Below are positions 37,801-45,971 of a stretch of 64,000 bases of DNA, one piece after another (the first letter of the stretch is position 1; every line of letters starts with the position of its first letter). The stretch comes from Volvox africanus (taxonomy: Eukaryota > Chlorophyta > Chlorophyceae > Chlamydomonadales > Volvocaceae), in contig BSDZ01000008.1 of the NCBI GenBank assembly GCA_030268105.1, forward strand, positions 1,984,001-2,048,000, given 5' to 3'. Position numbers and translations under genes: made by a program. The notes under the pieces were generated by a model. It had not been told where the DNA came from. It searched no databases and was given only the letters and a program-made list of their open reading frames with translations.

Positions 37801-40152
37801 ACATACAGGATGAGGAAGATCAACACTGCTAAATTAGACACCAAGGCTAACTGTAATATAGGTATCGACAGGGGCCTTAGGCATGGTCTTAGGGGTTTAG
37901 GGATATAGAAGTAATCATACACTTAGATGACAGGTAAAATTAGAGGTTGGGAATGAACGGGACGGCTACCTATTATAATTATACATATATATGCTCTGCT
38001 CCTTTCCTAGGTCCTAAAACCCTAAAACCCTAGGACGTGGGCACTGGCCGATTTTTCTTTCGTTTCTTCCGTGAGTCGTAAGAAATAAATCCATGCATAA
38101 TACGCGACTAACTAATGACTAATACATAGTTTTGCGTGCAGCAGGTAATTCTGCCACTCATCAATTGACGCATCATCCAAATGCATACGTATTATGTTGG
38201 GAAATAAGGGTACCCACTATATACAATCATGTCCTGCCTATCATCAAGCAAATAATGAAACGGAACACACACACATATTTCTCCGTTCGTTGCTTACCTA
38301 TCTATCCGTGTGCGACGTTACAAATCTTTCCATCCAGGTCATGAAGACGGCCCTAGAGAAGGCAAAAGGTGTCCAGGCCGCCATCCAGCTCTCCGCCGCC
38401 ATGTGCCGCTCCAAACAAATCACCAGTACAATTACCGTACTGACAGCTGTGGATAAATTCAAGAAGGCCTGCGGCACCCGTCTTGGAGCCGATGTCGTTG
38501 GGGCGGCACAGCAACAAAACGCCGGGCCCCCGGAGGTGTCAACGGGAGGCCAATCCCTGGCACCTGTACGGACTCTCACCTCGGGCCCCTCCATGCGAGT
38601 CTCTAATTTTGGCAGAAGCATGAGCGTGCGTTTCCGTAACCCTGATTTGGGCGAAGAGGAGACCGTGACAGGGGCAACAGGAGCATCATCACATGAGGCC
38701 AGTTATGATAGCCCCATTATTAGCAGTGGCGGCGGACGGCCTTTGTCATCTTCATCAACGTCATCATCACGCAAGGTGGTTGTGCGGCAGCCAGATACCC
38801 CACCCGGTCGCGCCGCCTCGCTCTCCACATCAAAATCGTCGGTTCTCGGCAGCCCTCATGCTGCACCCACCAGGCTGACCTTGCAGTCGCATCTATCTGT
38901 CAATGCGGCGAACCCTAGCGGCACCAGTACCAAAGGCTTTGCGAGCCTGGTGGCCGCCACGGCAAAGGCGGCGGCCCAGTGCAAAACGTCTGCATCACCT
39001 CTACCGATGCTGCCACAACTGCAAAACGCCGAAGAGCTCACGAATTATGATGATGGTAAAGCCCTCACTGTACCGCCACGCCAGATACAGCGGCCGTCAT
39101 TGGCGGGGTCGTTCATCAGCCCTGTGTCCGTTGGCTGGACACCGTTGTCTTCATCAGCATCGGAAGATGGTGGTGGCGGTAACAACCCGCAGATGACGGT
39201 TCACATGACCATCAACGGACCGTCGCTGCTCAACAATTCGCGTGCAAGTAATGGTAGCGAAAGCAATTTTACAGCTGCCGCTGCGGCAGGAACGGAAGCC
39301 AAGATTACTTCTCTTGATGAAAATCATACCCCGGCGCCGCTGGCAACAACATACACTGCGACATCCTCAACTTTTGATGCGTCGTGTACTCCACGCGCCA
39401 GCACCACCAGCAGCGTTGACAGCAGCAGCGGGGCAGGAGCACTTGATAATGAGGATACCCCGAGGGTGAAGGACAATTTGCGCGGCCTTTGCAACAGCTT
39501 TACTGGTAATAATGCAACATCATTTTGCTATCAGAACCAGCCGCAGCTCGATAAGGCTGATGACAGTGACATGGTACTACGTGTCACTGACGACACTTCA
39601 AAACACTCAGAGCTCTCAGAGACTGCCTGGGGGGGGAAAATGGCAGCAGTTAAATCCATGGAGGCAGTTGCCACCAGTTGCAGGGGCAGTTCAAGTGATG
39701 GTGAAGGTGTAGCAGCAGCAGCAGCGGCGGCGGCTGCCGTGGTGGATCACTCCTGGCCCGCACCCACTGCAAAGGTGCTCCGAGGCGACAGCGCAGAGAG
39801 CCTGCAAGATATCGAGTCCTCTGAGGAACCTTCCGATATGCTGGCGGTGGGGATGGTGACGGTATCTCCCGTGGTGTTGCCTTTGCCCGTGCCGCGCAAT
39901 CCCTGCATCACGACACCCCTGCAAGGAGCCAACGAGGCTCTCAGCACGAGCCATCTGCTGTTGCCTCCACCTGCAGTCACCAAGAGGAAATCATCTCCAT
40001 TGTTACAACAGCCACCATCACACCAGGGACCCCTCCCGGGCCTGACTGATGATGTGAGGCAATTGGGAATACCTGGGGGGTGGACCAGCCGTTACGGCCG
40101 CAGCAAGAGCAGTAGCAGCAGTAGTCTCGGAATATTGTCGGAGAAGGATTAG
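6228..40152 (+). CDS. Venus-flytrap / Cys-rich / multi-TM receptor-like protein
   Basis: Twenty-two exons: 6228-6311, 6544-6601, 6956-7255, 7366-7410, 9526-9832, 9936-10096, 10612-10828, 13938-14152, 17832-17986, 19729-19964, 20637-20826, 24140-24325, 24897-24996, 25424-25596, 28499-28545, 29191-29343, 29525-29756, 31901-32088, 33346-33389, 36055-36110, 37657-37794, 38338-40152. Phases agree throughout and give 1,699 residues. Residues 1-22 are a signal peptide. Residues 26-425 form a periplasmic binding fold of the Leu/Ile/Val type (FRVGVVASLTGPF, GYKMWADSLAAAGG). Residues 430-600 are Cys-rich, like ephrin-receptor GCC2/GCC3 repeats (CEPGTYRG, CELCPRNYIANTSGMPSC). About eight membrane helices follow (609-627, 635-653, 689-713, 812-832, 866-887, 891-909, 921-940, 957-983), with the loop YERYEAQFCWYE typical of algal and protist Cys-rich membrane proteins. 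The last exon (604 residues) is a Ser/Ala/Thr-rich, probably cytoplasmic tail. An upstream in-frame ATG at 6195 is possible. The ligand is unknown. Confidence 0.82.
8239..8950. repeat. Family D dispersed repeat, copy 1
   Basis: About 240 bp at the left (CACCACCTTGCCTCAGCTC to GGAACTGCTTGC) are nearly identical to 11776-12014. Weaker similarity continues to about 8950 and 12330. The family C element at 8804 interrupts it. Short frames inside are not supported as genes. Confidence 0.75.
8804..8903. mobile_element. Family C 100-bp element with 5-bp target duplication
   Basis: Starts TTTAGTATCC (consensus TGTAGTATCC) and ends GATACAACA. It is flanked on both sides by CATCC (8799-8803 and 8904-8908). 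The homologous repeat at about 12290 has one uninterrupted copy of the site. Other copies are at 11482, 11652, 23154, 44941 and 45236, with a remnant near 3100-3182. Confidence 0.82.
9337..9369. repeat. (TG)n microsatellite
   Basis: About 16 TG units next to TATATATA. Confidence 0.85.
10097..10611 (+). other. GC-AG intron in the receptor gene
   Basis: The exon ends CCGCAG and the intron begins GCAAGT, the classic GC-type donor context; the acceptor is TTTGCAG. Phase 1 on both sides joins HIAA to ASATGYVLHA. No GT donor nearby keeps the frame. A family A repeat copy lies inside (10275-10371). Confidence 0.6.
10275..10371 (+). repeat. Family A short element (~97 bp)
   Basis: TAGTAGTTGAGAGCCGC at the left and GACTACTACA at the right; sits in the GC-AG intron of the receptor gene. 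Confidence 0.8.
10990..11350. repeat. Family G dispersed repeat fragment
   Basis: Shares blocks with 13320-13815, 18650-19570 and 27830-28060. The blocks include a CA-rich stretch after GAGGTTTACAGG and AAAGTGCAAGAGGCAA followed by GTTGGACTGC. It has no clear coding capacity. Confidence 0.6.
11482..11581. repeat. Family C short element
   Basis: TGTAGTATT start, CATCTTCCGATTGGGCCTTTG core, GAGATACATCA end; same layout as the element at 8804. Confidence 0.75.
11652..11746. repeat. Family C short element
   Basis: TGTAGTATC start and GATACAACA end; flanks GCCTA and GCCCT resemble a decayed 5-bp duplication. Confidence 0.75.
11776..12330. repeat. Family D dispersed repeat, copy 2
   Basis: Nearly identical to copy 1 over its first 240 bp. 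It supplies the empty site (CCCATCGACGTCCCAGG) for the family C insertion at 8804. Confidence 0.75.
13320..13815. repeat. Family G dispersed repeat fragment
   Basis: Contains AAATTGCAAGAAGCAAAGGT, GGGAAGATGGTCGTCAAA and ACATGGGCAATCCCACAGGG in the same order as in 18650-19570. Confidence 0.6.
15003..15555. repeat. Family K dispersed repeat, copy 1
   Basis: Matches 45972-46519. The shared order is TCTCCAAAGTGCCATAA, CCTCTGGTGTCTCTGGC, CAAACAACACCCAC, GACATCAGAGA units, GAGAAGGGGG, then TTGTTTCTCTGTGTAAAGTG. A family A element sits in it at 15180. Confidence 0.7.
15180..15276 (+). mobile_element. Family A short element inserted in a dispersed repeat
   Basis: Begins TGTAGTATTGAGAGCC and ends ATGACTACA. 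The flanks are CCCCG and CCTCG, an imperfect 5-bp duplication. The related repeat at 45972-46519 lacks the element at the same place, so this is an insertion with a matching empty site. Confidence 0.75.
16160..16960. repeat. Family H dispersed repeat, interrupted by a solo LTR
   Basis: Matches 40480-40960: TTAGTACGCTT, CAAAATACTAGACGAA, GCTTTGTATGGCGG and the later TTCAAGAGTATA block. The LTR at 16269-16515 splits it. Confidence 0.65.
16269..16515 (-). mobile_element. Solo Copia-type LTR with ATTAA target duplication
   Basis: On the minus strand it starts TGTTATGAAATGG and ends ...TACAACA. ATTAA flanks both sides (16264-16268 and 16516-16520). The sequence matches the LTR at 31212-31451, for example CGTACTGCTGGGTACAGCTA and GATTGTTGCTAGAACGGAT. 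No internal region is present, so it is a solo LTR left by recombination. Confidence 0.85.
18650..19570. repeat. Family G dispersed repeat, longest copy
   Basis: About 900 bp in the intron between exons 9 and 10 of the receptor. It includes a perfect hairpin at 18822-18883 and ends with ACATGGGCAATCCTAGAGGG. Non-coding as far as can be read. Confidence 0.6.
18822..18883. repeat. Perfect 29-bp hairpin
   Basis: Arms 18822-18850 and 18855-18883 are exact reverse complements (AAAATTGTTGAGTTTGGGGA...) around a 4-base loop TTCT. Confidence 0.9.
20369..20470. repeat. Imperfect inverted repeat
   Basis: AACTATTGGCCGGGCTAATT at the left pairs with AATTATTAGCCCAGCCAGTA at the right. In between are short direct units AATTAAGTC and a small hairpin GGTCTGACTGACCTGTCAGACC. 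Confidence 0.6.
21041..21130 (+). mobile_element. Family B 90-bp element with TSD CAAAC
   Basis: TGTTGGAATGTGAGCAACA start and GCTGACTTCAACA end. CAAAC is present on both sides. Confidence 0.85.
21562..21912 (+). repeat. Family E direct repeat, copy 1
   Basis: GTGTAGGATAGGGGGGTTAC to TCGTGCCTGAACAC. It matches 23705-24041 at more than nine bases in ten by eye. The two copies flank a 1.8-kb GC-rich segment. Confidence 0.8.
21913..23704. other. GC-rich segment between family E direct repeats
   Basis: About 1.8 kb inside the receptor intron 20827-24139. It is rich in Pro/Arg-coding short frames and CCC tandem units (CATCCGCATCCCGTG-like, 22560-22680). It contains a family C element at 23154. 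No recognisable protein, so an LTR-element interior is not supported. Confidence 0.5.
23154..23260. repeat. Family C short element
   Basis: TGTTGTATC start and GATACTACA end, a 9-bp terminal inverted repeat with one mismatch. Flanks ACGTG and AAGTG fit a 5-bp duplication. Opposite orientation to the 11652 copy. Confidence 0.75.
23705..24041 (+). repeat. Family E direct repeat, copy 2
   Basis: Near-identical to 21562-21912, but lacks the 16-base insert CAGGGGCATATTGGTC. A related GGCCACTACCTGGCAGTCCC motif is found at 26030. Confidence 0.8.
25693..26123. repeat. Perfect 170-bp inverted repeat with AT spacer
   Basis: Bases 25693-25862 and 25954-26123 are exact reverse complements over 170 bp. 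The 91-bp spacer holds (AT)n and a second, partial copy of the inner arm end (25897-25941). It lies in the receptor intron 25597-28498. Confidence 0.93.
26640..27500 (+). repeat. Family F dispersed repeat, copy 1
   Basis: Blocks such as GAAGACTTCAAGACGAAGAG, AGATATAACTTACA, GCTTAGCTCGGGCCAAG and AGGAGGCCGATCCTAGATGT match, reversed, 42530-43015. It may be the end of a larger retroelement. Coding in it could not be established. Confidence 0.6.
27717..27814 (-). repeat. Family A short element (~97 bp)
   Basis: Reverse-orientation copy, TGTAGTAGTCGTAC at the left and CAACTACTACA at the right. It shows the fullest 9-bp terminal inverted repeat of the family. Confidence 0.8.
27830..28060. repeat. 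Family G dispersed repeat fragment
   Basis: Carries ATCACATGTTATTGTCATAG and GGGAAATTGGTCGTCAAAGG, matching the middle of the other family G copies. Confidence 0.55.
28080..28212. repeat. Nested palindromic CTAAGAGCCACTA units
   Basis: AAGAGCCACTAAG, CTTAGTGGCTCTTAG, AGTGGCTCTGTAG and AGTGGCTCTTAG alternate in both orientations and could fold into a cruciform. It is in the intron before exon 15. Confidence 0.55.
28708..28744. repeat. (TCTA)n microsatellite
   Basis: CTATCTATCTATCTATC with one CTAC interruption. Confidence 0.85.
29358..29457 (+). repeat. Family A short element forming most of intron 16
   Basis: TGTAGTAGTTGAGAGCCGC starts 14 bases after the donor of the 29191-29343 exon. The element takes up about 100 of the 181 bases of that intron. 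The right end is degraded (GTTCTACA). Confidence 0.8.
30030..31123 (-). pseudogene. Copia-type gag pseudogene, interrupted
   Basis: It starts at the ATG at 31123 (MGKVRLDEPLDLHNYSTWKL). It runs through several frameshifts into KAAWDALAATFASTCNTRK, then LSTKVIKGLPSKYHVVTTAL, features of Copia gag (UBN2 type). A CCHC zinc knuckle, CHYCVKPEHFIGVC (30220-30179), follows. Between the last two blocks sits a fragment of bacterial DnaG (30540-30304) plus a short tandem duplication of GGTGTATGTGTTA. No integrase or reverse transcriptase is seen. The element lies antisense in the receptor intron 29757-31900. Confidence 0.75.
30304..30540 (-). pseudogene. dnaG: Fragment of bacterial DNA primase (DnaG), from the TOPRIM domain onward
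   Basis: About 79 codons read like the segment of DnaG from late TOPRIM into the following helices: RVIDIALPIVAHDKKISF, then IMLPGSKDPDEVIKSEG, INLSEAIWLNEYKG and SSAESRAVLENQLE. The LP.G.DPDE.I...G motif is characteristic of bacterial DnaG, and LSEAIWLNE resembles alphaproteobacterial (Rickettsiales-like) forms. The reading frame is intact over this stretch. Codons are AT-rich (AAA, GAA, TTA, ATT), unlike the surrounding sequence. It has no start and no catalytic N-terminal part, so it cannot be a working primase. Identification is by motif recall, not by a search. Confidence 0.72.
31212..31451 (-). mobile_element. 5' LTR of a truncated Copia element
   Basis: It is 240 bp, TGTTATGAAATGATG to GTCTCAACA in the minus orientation. 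Directly inside it is GGTTATGAGCCC, at the place expected for a primer-binding site of a Copia element. A gag-like pseudogene follows at 31123. The 3' LTR is not seen. Confidence 0.8.
31568..31657 (+). mobile_element. Family B 90-bp element with TSD TAAAC
   Basis: TGTTGAAAGTGAGCAGCA start, GGCCGGGCGCTTTGCTGGC core, TTTAACA end. TAAAC lies on both sides. Confidence 0.85.
33084..33173 (+). mobile_element. Family B 90-bp element
   Basis: TGTTGAAATGTGAGCAACA start and GACTTCAACA end. Flanks TTATA and TGATA differ by one base. Confidence 0.85.
34040..34180. repeat. Family I repeat, copy 1
   Basis: GCTAGAGTTTCTATGCGGAA through GGCAGCGGAGTCTTGAACTC; matches 35380-35515. Confidence 0.6.
35380..35515. 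repeat. Family I repeat, copy 2
   Basis: GCTAGAATATCTATGCGGAA through GGCAGCAGAGTCTTGAACTC; diverged duplicate of 34040-34180. Confidence 0.6.
37216..37305 (+). mobile_element. Family B 90-bp element with TSD GAACA
   Basis: TGTTGGAATGTGAGCAACA start and GACTCTAACA end; GAACA on both sides. Confidence 0.85.
38013..38034. repeat. Interstitial telomere-like motif
   Basis: Two to three units of CCTAAAACC just before the last receptor exon. This matches the Chlamydomonas-type telomere repeat but is very short. Confidence 0.4.
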
Positions 40153-40479
40153 TTTGACGCCAGATAGAGTACGTACGCCGTACGTACAGCCTTGCTTCTA
40201 TCTGGATGGGAGTCTACTTATGGTTCGGTTGAGAAGGGCATACATATATACATATACATATGCATACAACTTTTTAATAATGAGTTAGCGTAGACCTTCG
40301 TATGAGATAGCTAGGCCGTGGTAACACGCGTGTGTGCCCCGGCACTGCTCTTTAACAGCTTCATCCATCCATCCATGCATCGAAATCATGTACAGCAGAT
40401 TTCAACTAGACACGCAGATACATGCATGCAGGGCATTGCAACTATTTAACGTCGTATATATAACGTACCTGGGAACGGC

Positions 40480-40960
40480 CGCAGCTTGGTAACCCGCTTA
40501 GTACGCTTCATAACATTTTGGTATGCATACAAATCTTCGTGAAAATACTAGACGAAATGCTTCGTTAACTGGGCAAAATACGAAGTAAACAACAAAAACA
40601 TGCCTTGTGTGGCGGAATTTCCCAATTTGTAAGCTTCAATATAAGCTTAATTTATAGGATAGAAATGTACCAAACATAATTTGTTGAAGCTGTCTGCAAT
40701 CTAACGATCTGACAATTGAATGATGATGACAACGATTTTCATCAAGAGTATACAGAGTGCATATTTTAGGTAGTAATAAATAACTTTTTGATTAAATGGA
40801 GACAGTTTGGAGAGTGCGCAGGCAGGGCATGGGATGGTGTGGGATTCTTGTATTTCACCACATGGTGGCGGCTTTCACCACGTGATGAAACAGCGATTGT
40901 AGCGTTACGAAAAGAGGAACTACGTACTGATTCCTTTGGTAATAAGTACTGATCAGTTAT
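40480..40960. repeat. Family H dispersed repeat without the LTR
   Basis: Same order of blocks as 16160-16960 but continuous where the other copy carries the LTR (ACGAAATGCTTCGTTAACTG). Non-coding. Confidence 0.65.
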
Positions 40961-42529
40961 ATAAAGCCTTAATTAATTATCAAGGGTTTGCTTAGCACAA
41001 GCACTCATCCTTCTGACAGTTCTTTCGGTTATGACGCAGCCAGCCAGAGACAATAAACCTTCCCCTGTACACCACATACAAAGCGCTTCATATCGGCTTC
41101 GTATATTGGATAAACAGTTACAAAGTTCTTATTCTTGTAGCCTTACGAAGGCTTAATGAGTCCCTTGGTATATTATACGATTCACTTCGTGCACGTTAGA
41201 CTTCGTATCGTTACGCAGGCATTTTCGAGTTGTTTTACTAATGGTTTTACGAGTTGCTTACTAATGGTTTACCAAGTGAATTGGTTCCCAGAGTGCACGT
41301 CATTGAGTCGTTCAGGACAGCTACAGCTTGCCGGGATTGGATTATGATGTTAGGGATGTTACGCCCTGATTAGAAGATCTTCATAAGAAATTGCAATGGT
41401 GCCGGAAAGGCATCTGAAGTTGATGGGCGCTTATTGTGTTCTTCGGTTTTTATTAAAACGAACTACCTCATAACTACCACGCGCTGGCCTACCTAGCTAT
41501 CGCCCACCAATTTAATATCCGTCAAAAGACATATGGGGAAGGCCAGAGCAAATCACGCTGCGGCCCTGGGAGGCAGGGAAGGATCCAGGAAGCGAGGGAG
41601 AGCGAAATTTCGAGGACAAGCTGTTGAGAAGGCTAGGGAAGACGTGTGCACTGCATCCATGGCAGCTTTTAGGCACAACTGCATTCTCAATACGATTGAG
41701 AATCGGCCACACACCAAGCCAAGCGTTCCTACCTCCCTGTTGTCCCCTACCTCACCTCTATATTACCTCTACCTATCTGCGCATCTGGCCACCAGCTACT
41801 CGTCAATCTGAGGCTCTGCTTCGTTGATGCTCTCCCACACAGCAAACTTCACCCCAGACAGGACCCGACAATTTTTGGCTTTTCCAAAAATGCCAGAAAA
41901 GTGTTTGGCTCGCTCCGGGGGCCCCCAGAAATGTTTTACCGTGCTTTCCGGGGCAAACTAAATGGTCTCCGTGAAGAAAAATATTTATTTCCGAGGTTAC
42001 CCGGAAAGATTTTGCCAAGTGTAAGATCCAGTTCCGGGGGCAAGCTCATTTGGAAGATGAAGACTTTTCAGGTTAGCAGTTAACGCTCGCTCTCTCCACC
42101 TTCAGACACATTTACGCATTTGGCAGCAGGCTGCTTTGGCAGGCATTCAGTTGATACCACAGCGATGCTAAGGCATTTACAGAGAGTGATTACGAGTCCG
42201 ATGAAGGGCTGAGGTGGAGGTGGAGGTGGTGGGGTAAAGAGGAAAGGTTGGAGGGGAGCAGGATAAGGAAGAGAGGTAGAGAGTGCTGGGGAACTTCCTG
42301 TTGTATCACGGTTCGATTATCGCCTATGTGTGGGTCGATGCGACTTTACAAGGCGATAGACGAACGTGATAAATGTATACCAATAATAAATATATTTACA
42401 TACATGTAATATATATATTTTTTTATATATTTAGCTGGTCCAATATGTCATGCATTATGACTTGTTCCATTGCACTGCCAGCTGCGTAACCATCGCGCCG
42501 TTCGACTTAACCGGAGAAGCATGAACGCG

Positions 42530-43015
42530 TGGCGTAATAATGTCAGAAGCTCTTAAGTATTAATATTTTCCATAATATTACTCTATTGCTGGCATGTGAT
42601 GTGTACGAGTGTGAGGTTTGTAGCTAAGTTGCAGTAGTGAATCTTCAACCGAATATCGCTATTCGGATCCTTGCATTCTATGAATGTCATGAAGACTTAT
42701 TTGTCGGAATACACGAATATCGGAGATACGCGTTAGGGTTTACCACACTTAGGATCGGCCTCCTAGTGTGAATTGTACTGCATTCCGACATCGCATGTAT
42801 AATAGATGCGAGGACGGTCCGGTAGGGCAGAATATCTTTGTACGCTTTTGGAACACTCCTGTGTTCACTTGAACTATCACTTACTGCTCTATTGCTGTGA
42901 CCCGAGCTAAGTCTGAGCTTCATCGTCGGCCGGATGATGATCGCCGCCCGCTGGGTCTGACGGCCGATCATACCTTCGCATTCTGCAACTATTGTAAGTT
43001 ATATCTTTGTTGCTT
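42530..43015 (-). repeat. Family F dispersed repeat, copy 2
   Basis: Reverse-orientation homolog of 26640-27500 (AGGAGGCCGATCCTAAGTGT, CTTAGCTCGGGTCACAGC on the minus strand). Confidence 0.6.
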
Positions 43016-43781
43016 CCAAGTCTTCGGAGTGTCTTGCCGCCAATGAGCATTCCTACCTTAGTGTCCAACACTTGAGATGTGTAGACATTATATTAACAAA
43101 GCAGGAGAGGTACAACACTACAGGGATGCTCCCAGAAAGAAATTTTGGGGCTCCTGGGACCCCTGCCTGGAGAAACAGCTAGCCCCTTGAAGGACCCTGC
43201 ACCCACATGCCTCGCTCGCCCACGTACACTTGCTCAGTGGCAGAGCCACAAACCTCAATCCATCCTGTGTTGATGACCCGAAGAAGCCACACAACCCATG
43301 TGGCAGCAAGCAGCGGAAAGGGGCTGCATCACTCCAGCAACACAAACCTGGCTGCAACAATGGATTGTGTGAATCGGCAGGCTAACCCTCAACATAGGGA
43401 AAGAGTCAGAATGTAACAGAGGGAGGGCCTAGCTGGTTAGGGATAGCTATATCGGCGAGCTCCGAGTCATTGTGCCGTAGGGCACGCGGCGTAAGGATGA
43501 CTCCTTATAGATTACATTATAGTAGTAATTAGAAAGAAAGATGAGGTTCTCTGACTCAATAATCTAGGTGCCTTATATAGCGTTGCCTGGCTCGTAAAGG
43601 GGCCAGGGGCCCTACGTCTATTCAAAACTGGCGCGCAATCTACAGCAGATACCGTTGTACGAATACTCTGGCCGAGAATCGCCGGTTCGAATCCCGCTGG
43701 CTGTTGACCAGGGCAAGGAGGCCGGGACGAGGCAGCTATTGGGAGACCGTGAAGCTCGACGGAGTGTCGCTCACGGGGGGG

Positions 43782-43861
43782 TGTTGGAATGTGAGCAACA
43801 CTCATAAACGAGAGCAAGTAATACAGCCCACGAGGGGCCGGGCGCTTTGCTGACTTCAACA
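43782..43861 (+). mobile_element. Family B element, 80 bp with internal deletion
   Basis: Same ends as the other copies but about 10 bases are missing after ACTCATAAACG. It follows a tRNA B-box-like GGTTCGAATCC at 43681-43691. Confidence 0.8.
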
Positions 43862-44940
43862 GGTTAAAAGCCCCGCTTGCACGCCAGTAGTCCCATGTGA
43901 CTTGTCCAAGTTCTATGCGTTAGATTTATAATAACTAATCTATTATAACGCAATTAAGTTATTGCCATGAAAGCCAAATACGACAAGTCAGTTTCACTCG
44001 TTCTGGCGCTTCTGCGCCATTCGCCCTGTTACACAGAAGCACATCACATCCAGCTACTACCTTTGTCAATAAGCGCTTTTGCAATTCTTACAGTCGGATC
44101 CATAATGATGATAAAAGTAGATTCCATACCCTTGGCTTACTTAGAAACCCACCTAAAGGTCAGTAGGTTCATGGTCCAATCGGGGCTGGCGCATGGATAG
44201 GCGTCGCAGAAAGCAAGAGAATCTGCGAAATCAAACAATCCAGTGAACCCAAATGGCCCTAACAATGGGGTATGCGTGCCCAATGGTGTATTATTAACCC
44301 CTGAAGTTCTTTATAACCCCCCCCAGCCTAAGGGACGGAGAGACCATAACCATGATAACAGTAAACAGCAACAATAATAATAATATTGAGAGGAACTTAA
44401 CAAAGGAGGGAGCTGGGCAGGGGCGCATTATCATGAAATGTCTAAGTTGCACGAAGACACTGATCTTGTGCTTTTCTGAATGTCCACAGAAGGGGCTTCC
44501 AAGATGTTTGACGTCTTGACATAACTTCGTTACCCTTTTAACAAATCTGATTCAACCAAAAAACGTACGGCAAAGTGGTTTGGAGTTTCAGGTCCCGGGC
44601 ATAGCATACCTGCCCAATATTCCCATGCATCCAAATAATGTACAGCAAAAATATTTTTAGACATCTACACATATGGATGTGGGAGAAACTTGCACTCTGG
44701 AGAAATGTAAAGAGATGGTCCAGAGACAGGTTCAGAGAGACACTGTAACTCCTATCAGAGGATGTGGTCTGTTGGAGTCAGAGAGTGACTCTGGAATGTC
44801 TGAAGAGGAGAAAGCTACTAGTCTGGGCAGTCCTCCAGAGCCTCCAGAGTGCCGTATCTCTCCCTTAGAAATAACTGCTACTCTGGACATTCCCCGTAGA
44901 CTGTATGTACATACTGATGTACGGGATATATATAACATGT

Positions 44941-45044
44941 TGTTGTATCTCTGTTGTGTCGGCCAACAAAGGCCCGATCGGAAGGATGACCATCTAAGGT
45001 CCTGGGTCCTTTGACACTGCCCGTAGATACCCCAGGATACTACA
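44941..45044. repeat. Family C short element
   Basis: TGTTGTATCTCTGTTGTG start and GGATACTACA end, with the GGCCCGATCGGAAG core. It interrupts an unidentified reading frame starting near 44673. Confidence 0.75.
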
Positions 45045-45235
45045 AGTATTCCCCCTCTGATAGGGTGCGTCCTCGCATCCTACAGTCTAAGAGTCAGCCC
45101 GCACCCTAGTCTGTAGTCAGACGATTTGATCCCTCACGGCAAGGTGATGGTTTCCGAAGCCATCTATCAGTCTGAACCGCCCTCACCGTCCCGTAGGTGG
45201 GGGGATTCGAACCTGGACAAACCTGCTCGATACCA

Positions 45236-45324
45236 ATATTGTATCTCTGTTGTGCCGGCCAACAAAGGCCCGATCTAAGGTCCAGGGTCTTTTGACTAAA
45301 CGTAGGTAACCCAGGATACTAGAC
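45236..45324. repeat. Family C short element, diverged
   Basis: Carries ATTGTATCTCTGTTGTG and the AACAAAGGCCCGATC core; the end GGATACTA is intact but the outermost bases are lost. Confidence 0.65.
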
Positions 45325-45971
45325 ATACAATACTATACGCTAACCGCCTATATGATATTTAGTATGTTTAGGGTGGAATGTGTTGTACCATGTTAAGCAG
45401 AAGCAATTTTAAGGAACATGTCTAATGTAAAAACAAAGGATAGATAGAACCACAAAGCGGTGGTAGAGCTACCGGTTAGTTAGTAAGCGAGTTTTAATAA
45501 CCCAGAGCAGCGATTGATGAATTCCAGCAGGTTGGCACCTAGGGATGATCTTGACCGCGAGCCCACCTCGTCAGCCTCCCACCACCGTATGGTGAAAACT
45601 AACCGGAGCCAGGCTTTCAGAGGAAGCCCTTACTCAGATACGCCAGGATATCCTTACTCTTATCACCGTATCGTTGCTCTTCTTCGTAACCACTACCAGC
45701 AACTGGAGTCGCGACCTATTCACCAGAGGTGTAAAGGCCCCCCCCTTATATACAGTCATGCATATAACTTATAGTCTCCTCACGAAGCCGTGTTACGACC
45801 GTCCTTTCGTCACACGCTCCCACAGTTAGACCGTTGATAAGCCCTCAACCACCTCCGTTAGGACTGTTGACCTGTGTGGGGTTAGTTGTTGCCTGCAGGG
45901 TCAACCGTTGACCAGTCTTAGCCGCCCTGCGATACAGCAGAATGTCTTTTAAGGAACATTATCGGTATTGA

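Noticed and set aside
43625..43710. tRNA-like sequence with a perfect B box GGTTCGAATCC
   Set aside because: No cloverleaf: the T stem does not pair and no acceptor or D arm could be placed. At most a tRNA-derived repeat remnant. The same holds for the site near 45192.
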